Assembly (NCBI GenBank): GCA_964613485.1
Contig: CAZTHB010000017.1
Coordinates: 1 to 17,359, forward strand
Length of the DNA stretch: 17,359 bases
Reading direction: 5' to 3'
From: JADZGC01 sp964613485
Lineage (GTDB): Bacteria; Patescibacteriota; Saccharimonadia; CAILAD01; GCA-016700035
In this document: positions 6,110-10,903 of the stretch, in pieces
Numbering within the stretch: the first letter of the stretch is position 1
Layout: each line of letters starts with the position of its first letter
The notes under the pieces: model-generated
Told to the model about the DNA's origin: nothing
The model's database searches: none
The model's input: only the letters and a program-made list of their open reading frames with translations
Position numbers and translations under genes: made by a program

Positions 6110-7159
6110 CTAACCGAGCTTTTGCTTGAAATCTTCGACCAGTTCAACCGGCGTAGGGTCGATCTCATTCATCATGCCGAGATAAGATGACACGTAATCT
6201 CCTAGCAAAATCGTCCATAGTAGCTGCTGTAAGGGTGTAGTTCCACGAGCTTCGATCGAGATTGGCGCAAATCCATTATCCTTGAGTACATCTTGCATGA
6301 CATCCATGCGCTTCGCTATCCGTTCATGATCAAAGCTACTTCGCAAAAGCACGCTCGTTACCGGCTTTTGCTCGGGAAAAACCCAACCCTGCATCTCATT
6401 ATGATTGAGCTCTGGATAGACATTGCACCATGCCAGCTGCTTGGCATTCTCATTAATGTCGATCTTCCATTTGTAGGTTGCAGCGCGAAGGCTCATGCCG
6501 CCATACACCACCACCGGCTTACCAATAAGCTGCTCGGCCAATTCCAAAGCAAGATTCTCACCCTCAGTATTATCGCGATTAAATGCGCTCTTTTCGACAT
6601 CGAGCCAATCAGCAACGTTCAAGAGCTCGCGCCGTAGGTCAACGCCTGCGCTTAAGCCAGCATCTTCGAGCAAGCAAGCCAGGGCCTTTACCCCTGCAAG
6701 CACGCTTAATCGCGGCTGTGAGACCTGTGGAAGCTGGAGCGTGATATATTTGTCGCGCTCGGCGATCTCAAGTAGCTTGCCGCCAGCCGTCATGATAACA
6801 ATACGCGCAGAGCGACGCTTCGCATCCTCCAGCACAGCCAATGTTTCTTCTGTATTTCCAGAGTAGCTTGAGACAATCACCAAGGTGTGAGGTCCGACGT
6901 AACCAGGAAGTGAGTAATGTCGGGTGATCTCAAATGGAACCTGCAGGCGATCCCCTAGCCAATTGCGCACGACATCAGCCGCCAGTGCCGAACCACCCAT
7001 GCCAGCCAAGACTACCTGCTGGAGGCCCTGCCCCCACTCAGGAGTGACATCTTGTGCCATACTATCGGCAAAGTTCAATCGTAGATGCCCAGGCTGCATA
7101 TCTACTGCGGTCAAGATATCGTGTTTGTCTTGGTTCAGGAGGTCGTCGAGTGTTTTCAT
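6110..7159 (-). CDS. Bifunctional phosphoglucose/phosphomannose isomerase (SIS domain)
   Basis: A protein of 349 aa, the usual size of the short bacterial/archaeal PGI/PMI family. It interconverts glucose-6-P or mannose-6-P with fructose-6-P. The SIS nucleus appears as VVLAGMGGSALAADV (about 49-63) and the phosphate loop as VSSYSGNTEETL (about 96-107). The family signature toward the active site is WKIDINENAKQLAW (231-244, Glu in NENAK), followed by YPELNHNEMQGW (248-259) with the catalytic His. The frame is open to a GTG at 7186, but a TATAAT box lies between, so the ATG at 7159 is chosen. There is no Shine-Dalgarno, and the -10 ends 6 nt before the ATG, which fits a leaderless mRNA. Confidence 0.92.
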   Translation of the reverse strand: MKTLDDLLNQDKHDILTAVDMQPGHLRLNFADSMAQDVTPEWGQGLQQVVLAGMGGSALAADVVRNWLGDRLQVPFEITRHYSLPGYVGPHTLVIVSSYSGNTEETLAVLEDAKRRSARIVIMTAGGKLLEIAERDKYITLQLPQVSQPRLSVLAGVKALACLLEDAGLSAGVDLRRELLNVADWLDVEKSAFNRDNTEGENLALELAEQLIGKPVVVYGGMSLRAATYKWKIDINENAKQLAWCNVYPELNHNEMQGWVFPEQKPVTSVLLRSSFDHERIAKRMDVMQDVLKDNGFAPISIEARGTTPLQQLLWTILLGDYVSSYLGMMNEIDPTPVELVEDFKQKLG

Positions 7160-7165
7160 ATCGCC

Positions 7166-7194
7166 ATTATACTGATGTCTCGGCACTCTGTCAG
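7166..7194 (-). promoter_or_regulatory. Leaderless promoter of the PGI/PMI gene
   Basis: On the minus strand CTGACA (7189-7194), 17 bp, then TATAAT (7166-7171) and 6 nt to the ATG at 7159. Transcription would begin at the A of the start codon. This is the best-formed of three such arrangements in the window. Confidence 0.75.
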
Positions 7195-7221
7195 TTTATG
7201 ACTAGAGATACCCCTGATATC

Positions 7222-7250
7222 TTGCGTAATATGACAAAAAATGGTAGCAT
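7222..7250 (+). promoter_or_regulatory. Promoter of the 137-aa orphan gene
   Basis: TTGCGT (7222-7227), 17 bp, TAGCAT (7245-7250), with TGG immediately before the -10 as an extended -10. Start is expected near 7257, giving a leader of roughly 85 nt that contains a tandem 10-mer. Confidence 0.6.
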
Positions 7251-7310
7251 CTACAAATCGGCCTGCGCCGCAGATCAATGACGATATGTAGCCCAGATCG
7301 TGCAAGTACA

Positions 7311-7330
7311 GCACCTACAAGCACCTACAA
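7311..7330 (+). promoter_or_regulatory. Tandem 10-mer leader element (GCACCTACAA x2)
   Basis: Two perfect consecutive copies of GCACCTACAA lie immediately before the Shine-Dalgarno of the 137-aa gene (AAGGAAGG, 7329-7336). An almost identical tandem sits at 8485-8504 in the leader of another orphan gene. It lies downstream of the predicted start, so it would be transcribed. Confidence 0.6.
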
Positions 7331-7343
7331 GGAAGGCAAGACA

Positions 7344-7757
7344 TTGGCTTTCAAGACCACACAGGAGAACTGGCTCAAGGAGCTCCGCAAGCGAGTCAAC
7401 CTCGGCAAGGGCAAGAAGCCCACCAGCCTGCTCGATGCGCAGTTCTCCGACTGTCAGGACTGCTGGGGATCTGTCGTCCGACAGGAACCCGAGTACGTCG
7501 TCCGATTCCTGATGAAGGACATCGTCACCAAGCCCACTCAGTCGATGACCAACTCGCAGTACCGGCGTCTCAAGGAACTGCTGATCGCGGTCTGTGAGCG
7601 CGCGGCGTTCCTGCGTCAGCGCGGTGACGTGATGCGAGGATTCGACGAACTGATGGGTGCTCTGGGCACCCACATGCCGGAGCTCAACCGCGACCTGCGA
7701 GAGCACCAGGAGTCGCTGCAGCGCGAGTCGCTCGACCCTGTCGACGCCGTCGCCTGA
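7344..7757 (+). CDS. 137-aa orphan protein, unknown function
   Basis: GC-rich, probably soluble and helical. The frame is open to ATG 7278, but the TTG at 7344 is preferred because AAGGAAGG lies 7 nt upstream and the extra N-terminus would translate the tandem leader repeat. The protein begins (M)AFKTTQENWLKELRKRVN. It has a basic stretch RKRVNLGKGKKP (15-26), a CxxC pair at C37 and C40 (SDCQDCW), and a long predicted helical region to residue 120, with an acidic C-tail (REHQESLQRESLDPVDAVA). A single CxxC is too little for a zinc finger unless the protein dimerises. It has its own promoter and terminator. I do not recognise it. Confidence 0.75.
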   Translation: MAFKTTQENWLKELRKRVNLGKGKKPTSLLDAQFSDCQDCWGSVVRQEPEYVVRFLMKDIVTKPTQSMTNSQYRRLKELLIAVCERAAFLRQRGDVMRGFDELMGALGTHMPELNRDLREHQESLQRESLDPVDAVA

Positions 7758-7802
7758 CAGGCACCAGATCGTGTGAGTGAGGCTTCGGGACTTACGCACA
7801 CG

Positions 7803-7838
7803 GCCCCGGGACATCACGTCCCGGGGCAATTTTTTATT
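7803..7838 (+). terminator. Intrinsic terminator of the 137-aa gene
   Basis: GCCCCGGGAC-ATCAC-GTCCCGGGGC forms a perfect 10-bp stem with a 5-nt loop (7803-7827), followed by AATTTTTTATT. It lies 45 bases after the stop. Confidence 0.93.
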
Positions 7839-7854
7839 AAAACTCATTCATATA

Positions 7855-7897
7855 CAAAAACAGGGTGCTGATCTGGCATAAAACCAGACCAACACCC
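7855..7897 (-). terminator. Intrinsic terminator of the 186-aa gene
   Basis: On the minus strand a 14-bp stem with two G-U pairs (GGGTGTTGGTCTGG against CCAGATCAGCACCC) closes a 7-nt loop at 7863-7897. It is followed by TGTTTTTGT. It faces the terminator of the convergent 137-aa gene. Confidence 0.92.
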
Positions 7898-7908
7898 GTG
7901 TAGGGCCG

Positions 7909-8469
7909 TCAGCTTGCGCCGACGAGCTCCAGGAGCTCCTCCTCGGCATCATCCAAGGCGCGATGGTACAACAGAGCATCCAGATCTGCGAGCGCCCGGA
8001 TGAGCGCACTCATGTGATCATCCGTAGTGGGCTGACGAGGACACGTCAGATCCAGCCACTCCTGCTGCTCGTGCGGTAGACGCTCGAAGGCAGTGAGGAA
8101 CTCATCATGTTCCTGCATCGAATGCAGTTCCGAGTTTGGGCTCAGAACGAGCAGATTCCACTCCCGCCAGATCTGCCAGTACTGGGACTGAGCATCATTG
8201 TCTCGGGTCGTATAGCCCTGTTCGACAGCCCAGGCTTCATGCGCCTGACGGAAGAACTCGAGACCGATCTTCTGATGAGAGATGTTCTTCGAGGCGAGCG
8301 ACTCCCGGATCTTCTTGATCCTTCGGTCGGTCGAGTGCTGTCCTCGGTAGTGGATAAAGCAGACCTCGCCGCGGTCGAGTGCCAGAAGCGCTGCGCGGGT
8401 GAGCTCAGCAAGGAGCTGGTCCTCGGGCATCTCCTGGATGGCGGGCTGTGAACGTGAGGAAGAATCCAC
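7909..8469 (-). CDS. 186-aa orphan protein, unknown function
   Basis: Starts at a GTG (8467-8469) with AAAGGGA close upstream. The protein begins (M)DSSSRSQPAIQEMPEDQLLAE and is acidic overall, with no membrane segment. A central part, VCFIHYRGQHSTDRRIKKIRESLASKNIS (about 37-65), reads as a strand-turn-helix. The segment EFFRQAHEAWAVEQGYTTRDNDAQSQYWQIWREWN (about 71-105) is rich in aromatic residues. The last 60 residues are helical and end in an acidic tract (DDAEEELLELVGAS). It has its own promoter with a palindrome over the -35, a leader with the tandem GCACCTACA element and a strong terminator. I do not recognise the family. Composition and leader link it to the 137-aa gene. Confidence 0.78.
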   Translation of the reverse strand: MDSSSRSQPAIQEMPEDQLLAELTRAALLALDRGEVCFIHYRGQHSTDRRIKKIRESLASKNISHQKIGLEFFRQAHEAWAVEQGYTTRDNDAQSQYWQIWREWNLLVLSPNSELHSMQEHDEFLTAFERLPHEQQEWLDLTCPRQPTTDDHMSALIRALADLDALLYHRALDDAEEELLELVGAS

Positions 8470-8484
8470 ACTGTCCCTTTCTAT

Positions 8485-8504
8485 TTGTAGGTGCGTGTAG
8501 GTGC
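8485..8504 (-). promoter_or_regulatory. Tandem 10-mer leader element (GCACCTACAC-GCACCTACAA)
   Basis: On the minus strand two consecutive 10-mers, differing by one base, sit 15 nt before the GTG start of the 186-aa gene and just before its Shine-Dalgarno. They match the perfect tandem at 7311-7330 in 19 of 20 bases. They lie about 45-65 nt downstream of the predicted transcription start. Confidence 0.6.
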
Positions 8505-8554
8505 TTGGCTTACAGCTGTGAGACGCCTTTGTCTATCGCAGCCGTGAACTTGTT

Positions 8555-8584
8555 ATGTTAGCAGAATTTGACACTATTGTCAAA
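8555..8584 (-). promoter_or_regulatory. Promoter of the 186-aa gene with palindrome over the -35
   Basis: On the minus strand TTGACA (8578-8583), 17 bp, TAACAT (8555-8560). The -35 lies inside a perfect 7-bp inverted repeat TTTGACA-n4-TGTCAAA (8567-8584), a likely operator. The same TTGACA/17/TAACAT combination is used by the 405-aa gene. Confidence 0.7.
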
Positions 8585-8621
8585 GGGTAATGGGTGCTGG
8601 GCGATATCATTAATAAAGATG

Positions 8622-8651
8622 AAGCGCCAACCCTGTTACAGGTTGACGCTT
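8622..8651 (-). terminator. Probable terminator after the 95-aa gene
   Basis: On the minus strand AAGCGTCAACCT pairs with GGGTTGGCGCTT (12 bp, two G-U) around a 6-nt loop, followed by CATCTTTATT, a weak T-rich tail. Two smaller hairpins, near 8659-8674 and 8681-8695, precede it after the stop codon at 8711. Confidence 0.6.
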
Positions 8652-8710
8652 ATTTGGACTCCCAGTGGAGTCACATGGTGCTCTCCTTTCGAGAGTGTTG
8701 GGGACCAGAC

Positions 8711-8998
8711 CTACCGGCGGTACTTACGGCTGTGGTGCCGCACCTCCTTGTAGACCTTGCCCTCGATGTGGGGCTGTCCGCTCGGGTTGCGATGGCCGTC
8801 CCAGTAGTCCGCTCCGCAACGGAGGGGCTTGGGCACCCGGAGGTCGACCTCCACCTCGTCACCAACGATGGGCTCGGCCAGCTCCTTGCAGAGCGGGGCG
8901 AACACATCCGGATCGACGACGGGGATCTCGTGACCGAGCTCTCGGAGTCGGCGATTGAACGCCTGCTTGGAGATCGGCCGGAGCAGCACAGCCGTCAC
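8711..8998 (-). CDS. 95-aa basic orphan protein, translationally coupled
   Basis: Starts at GTG 8998; its GTGA overlaps the TGA stop of the upstream 52-aa gene, a typical sign of translational coupling. The protein begins (M)TAVLLRPISKQAFNRRLRELGHE. The middle reads VVDPDVFAPLCKELAEPIVGDEVEVDLRVPKPLRCGADYWDG, and it ends in a His/Arg/Lys-rich tail (EGKVYKEVRHHSRKYRR). A longer frame extends to 9352, but its N-terminal part is the shadow of the 52-aa gene and lacks a ribosome site. An RNA- or DNA-binding role would suit the basic tail; this is only inference. GC-rich. I do not recognise it. Confidence 0.68.
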   Translation of the reverse strand: MTAVLLRPISKQAFNRRLRELGHEIPVVDPDVFAPLCKELAEPIVGDEVEVDLRVPKPLRCGADYWDGHRNPSGQPHIEGKVYKEVRHHSRKYRR

Positions 8999-9153
8999 TT
9001 GCCACCCCCCTGCTTGCCCTGGTTGGGCTTCGCGGAGGTCGACATGCCGACCGCGGTGTCCTGGAGCGGGAGCTCCAAGCCCCACTGGCGGGTGGTGAGC
9101 CCGGATGCGGGGGTGCCGGAGCGGCGGTGACTGCAGTTCGTGAAGCTCTTCAT
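8995..9153 (-). CDS. 52-aa orphan peptide upstream of and coupled to the 95-aa gene
   Basis: ATG at 9153, stop TGA at 8995-8997, overlapping the GTG of the next gene by four bases. The peptide reads MKSFTNCSHRRSGTPASG and later TTRQWGLELPLQDTAVGMST, ending in a Gly/Lys-rich tail (KPNQGKQGGGK). The ribosome site is not ideal: AAGGAAAGG lies about 15 nt before the ATG, further than usual. A start further upstream is possible, but no good alternative is seen. It could be a leader peptide controlling the 95-aa gene or a small protein in its own right. Confidence 0.55.
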   Translation of the reverse strand: MKSFTNCSHRRSGTPASGLTTRQWGLELPLQDTAVGMSTSAKPNQGKQGGGK

Positions 9154-9184
9154 GATGAAGAAGTTCAGTCCTTTCCTTGGGGAA

Positions 9185-9299
9185 GTAGGTGCGGTTGAGA
9201 AGTCTAGATGATGCTCGTGCGAGCTCCTTCGAGGCCTCTCCCGCAACACTCTGGTCTATCTGATCACAGAGTACTCTGGGAGAGGACAAAACGTTTGGA
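9185..9299 (-). promoter_or_regulatory. Regulatory region of the 52/95-aa genes: palindromes and shared motifs
   Basis: Read on minus, toward the gene, it holds in order: a near-palindromic 15-mer (GACAAAACGTTTGGA on plus, 9285-9299) that recurs inverted at 10808-10822; the perfect 12-bp palindrome CAGAGTACTCTG (9267-9278); GATCAGATAG (about 9253-9262 on minus), which also occurs in the 11-bp repeat array at 10.7 kb; GAGGCCTC; the inverted repeat GCTCG-TG-CGAGC near 9211; and one copy of GCACCTAC (9185-9192). A clear -35/-10 pair was not found; TTGTCC near 9285 is the best -35. Confidence 0.45.
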
Positions 9300-9311
9300 T
9301 AAATGGGCCCT

Positions 9312-9372
9312 GAGGGGCCGGAGACAGGCGCAGAAGGCGCCCGTGTGGTCATACCACAGTCTCCAGCCCCTC
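9312..9372 (-). ncRNA. Compact three-way-junction RNA element
   Basis: A 14-bp stem (9312-9325 with 9359-9372, one G-U in the minus-strand RNA) encloses two perfect 5-bp hairpins with 5-nt loops, GGCGC/GCGCC (9327-9341) and TGTGG/CCACA (9344-9358). Only three bases are unpaired at the junction. It starts 22 bases after the stop of the 405-aa gene. There is no T-tract on either side, so it is not a canonical terminator. It could be a 3'-end protector, a processing site, or a U-less terminator of the kind described in GC-rich bacteria. Strand is inferred. Confidence 0.55.
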
Positions 9373-9394
9373 GACTACACCCAGCGGATCAGCG

Positions 9395-10612
9395 CTACTT
9401 CTTGCGCGCCTTCTCCTTGCTGCCCTTGCCGGCGCCCGCGACGGCCCGGCCCCGGATGGGGGCCTCGCCGGGCACGCCCTGGGCGTTGGGGCGGTTGCGC
9501 ATGATCTGGCGCTTCTCCTCAGCGGAGAGGTCCGCGCCACCCTTCTGGGGGCCCTTGGGCTTGGGAGCCTTGGGTCCACCCTTCTGCTTCCTCGCCGCGG
9601 AACCGGGGTTTCGCGGACGGTGACGCGTGGGCTGGTGATCGCGCATCTCGCGCTCGGCCTCCCGAAGGTGCTTCTTGGTGCGCGCGAGCTTGCCGATGGA
9701 GATCTGGTCGATCTCCATCAGGAGCTCCGTCTCGGTGATGGAACGCTCGATGAGTCGAGCGCGCTCCGCCACGTCAGCGGGTACCCAGGCCAGCAACTTC
9801 TCGAGGTCGTGGTCGCCGATCAGCTCCTTGATGAAGAGGATGATCGCCGCCCGCTCCTCCGGGTCACCGAAGAACTCGGGATCCAGGGGCTTGGGCTGAC
9901 GCGCGGTCTTGAGCGACCCCGCGGGCACCTCCTCCTGGAGCTTCGGGAAGAGCTCGGTCATCTCGTCGAACAGACCGGTGAGGGCCTCGTCGAAGAACTT
10001 GTCGAGCTGATCCGTCCGCTGGAGCTGGAGGAACTTGTGAAGGCGGCGCTTGCCGCTCTCGGACAGCCGAGCGTCCCACCACCGACGGTCGAAACGACCG
10101 GTGTGGTGGAGCATGGTGCGGTAGATCGTCCCGATCTGGGACTCCCGCAGGGCGAGAGCCTTCTCGATCGACGCGATCAGCACCTCCGGCACCTCCGGGT
10201 TGAGCGCCTCGCAGAGGAGCTTGAACTCGTGACGCTCCTCCCAGGTCGGGAAGGTGTCCTCGAGCAGCTTGATCTCCTGCGCGAAGGTGTCCTCGGCGGT
10301 GGAGCTGAGCACCTCCTCGACCACGTGGGTCGGGGCGGTGGCCTGCTCCTCGGCGGCCTTGGCAGCCGTGAGTCGCGCCTCGTAGGCACGGCCCGAGTCC
10401 GTGAGCTTCACCTGGGAAGCGACCAGCTCCAGGCCCTTGCGGACCTCGGCGGGGTTGCTCGATTCGAGCATCTCGAGGATGCTCATGTCCAGGATCTGCA
10501 CACCCGAGGAGGCGCGCCCGGCGCGGATGTGATCCGCGCTGCGCGTCGCCTTGGTGAGCTCGAGAGCCGTGAGGGTGTTGGTGATCTCGGTGGTCGTCGT
10601 GTCGTTCGACAT
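9395..10612 (-). CDS. 405-aa orphan protein with a basic, Gly/Pro/Lys-rich C-terminal tail
   Basis: The ATG at 10612 (AAAAGGGG ribosome site about 8 nt upstream) gives MSNDTTTTEITNTLTALEL; an in-frame ATG 30 bases further up would overlap that ribosome site. Residues 1-310 look mostly helical and acidic, with no membrane segment. They include a Trp-rich segment HTGRFDRRWWDARLSESGKRRLHKF (about 190-215) and EERAAIILFIKELIGDHDLEKLLAW. The final 90 residues are strongly basic and low-complexity (KQKGGPKAPKPKGPQKGG, GAGKGSKEKARKK) and are likely disordered and nucleic-acid binding. GC content is clearly above that of the flanking phosphoribosyltransferase gene. Its long leader contains a phased repeat array. 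I do not recognise it. Two long open frames on other frames of this stretch are GC-driven shadows. Confidence 0.82.
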   Translation of the reverse strand: MSNDTTTTEITNTLTALELTKATRSADHIRAGRASSGVQILDMSILEMLESSNPAEVRKGLELVASQVKLTDSGRAYEARLTAAKAAEEQATAPTHVVEEVLSSTAEDTFAQEIKLLEDTFPTWEERHEFKLLCEALNPEVPEVLIASIEKALALRESQIGTIYRTMLHHTGRFDRRWWDARLSESGKRRLHKFLQLQRTDQLDKFFDEALTGLFDEMTELFPKLQEEVPAGSLKTARQPKPLDPEFFGDPEERAAIILFIKELIGDHDLEKLLAWVPADVAERARLIERSITETELLMEIDQISIGKLARTKKHLREAEREMRDHQPTRHRPRNPGSAARKQKGGPKAPKPKGPQKGGADLSAEEKRQIMRNRPNAQGVPGEAPIRGRAVAGAGKGSKEKARKK

Positions 10613-10629
10613 GGGTGTAACCCCTTTTC

Positions 10630-10660
10630 TGCCCGAAGGCAATCAATTCCCGTCAGGGAA
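10630..10660 (-). promoter_or_regulatory. Two small leader hairpins before the 405-aa gene
   Basis: In the minus-strand RNA TTCCC-TGAC-GGGAA (10647-10660) is followed by TGCC-TTCG-GGCA (10630-10641), a classic C(UUCG)G tetraloop. They end just before the AAAAGGGG ribosome site and may keep it exposed or present it to a regulator. Confidence 0.45.
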
Positions 10661-10674
10661 GCATCGACCACCAT

Positions 10675-10791
10675 GGTCTCCGCATATCTGTAAGCTATCT
10701 GAGCATCAGCTTAGCACCAGATCGACTCCAGATAGAAGCAGATTGGCAACAGATGTAGATCAGATAGGTATCAGATACGCGGAGACCAGAT
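10675..10791. repeat. 11-bp-phased CAGAT repeat array closed by a 16-bp inverted repeat
   Basis: On plus CAGAT occurs at 10718, 10729, 10739, 10750, 10761 and 10772 (steps 11, 10, 11, 11, 11), and once more at 10787. A variant CAGCT is at 10707, and inverted ATCTG copies are at 10686 and 10697. The ends are GGTCTCCGCATATCTG (10675-10690) and CAGATACGCGGAGACC (10772-10787), inverted copies with one mismatch that becomes G-U in minus-strand RNA. The spacing puts one site per helical turn on the same face of the DNA. Known arrays of this kind include iterons of replication origins, partition centromeres such as R1 parC (11-bp repeats), and cooperative operators. It lies in the leader of the 405-aa gene. 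Confidence 0.8.
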
Positions 10792-10807
10792 AATCACCTG
10801 GTGTATT

Positions 10808-10822
10808 TCCAAACGTTTTGTC
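10808..10822. promoter_or_regulatory. Near-palindromic 15-mer, inverted copy of 9285-9299
   Basis: TCCAAACGTTTTGTC is the exact reverse complement of the sequence at 9285-9299. The core AAACGTTT is palindromic, as in many dimeric-repressor operators. It lies about 30 bp downstream of the promoter of the 405-aa gene. The two copies bracket the 405-aa gene, its array and its three-way junction. Confidence 0.5.
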
Positions 10823-10853
10823 AAAGTAAACCTGGCAAATTACCAGGATTTAC

Positions 10854-10882
10854 ATGTTATCACAGATTAAGTTTTTTGTCAA
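10854..10882 (-). promoter_or_regulatory. Promoter of the 405-aa gene
   Basis: On the minus strand TTGACA (10877-10882), 17 bp, TAACAT (10854-10859). Start near 10847 gives a leader of about 235 nt that includes the 15-mer, the repeat array and two hairpins. The boxes are the same as those of the 186-aa gene. A small hairpin CCTGG/CCAGG (10831-10847) lies at the predicted start. Confidence 0.7.
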
Positions 10883-10903
10883 TATATACGAACAAGATAT
10901 TAC

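Noticed and set aside
6110..7186. Earlier GTG start for PGI/PMI
   Set aside because: The -10 box at 7166-7171 lies downstream of that GTG, so it would not be transcribed from the visible promoter.
7275..7847. Minus-strand open frame of 190 codons opposite the 137-aa gene
   Set aside because: It would run through the perfect terminator at 7803-7838 and has no ribosome site; the plus-strand gene has promoter, leader, ribosome site and terminator.
9864..10646. Minus-strand open frame of 260 codons in another frame of the 405-aa gene
   Set aside because: Composition is Arg/Gly/Ala/Pro-rich, as expected from a shifted GC-rich frame, and it ends inside the real gene.
9620..10693. Plus-strand open frame of 357 codons opposite the 405-aa gene
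   Set aside because: It mirrors a GC-rich gene, is monotonous in Leu, Glu, Gly and Arg, and lacks a ribosome site. The minus-strand gene has a good start, promoter and plausible composition.
10686..10791. CRISPR array
   Set aside because: Repeat units are 5 bp at 11-bp steps; there are no 23-40-bp repeats, no spacers and no cas genes.
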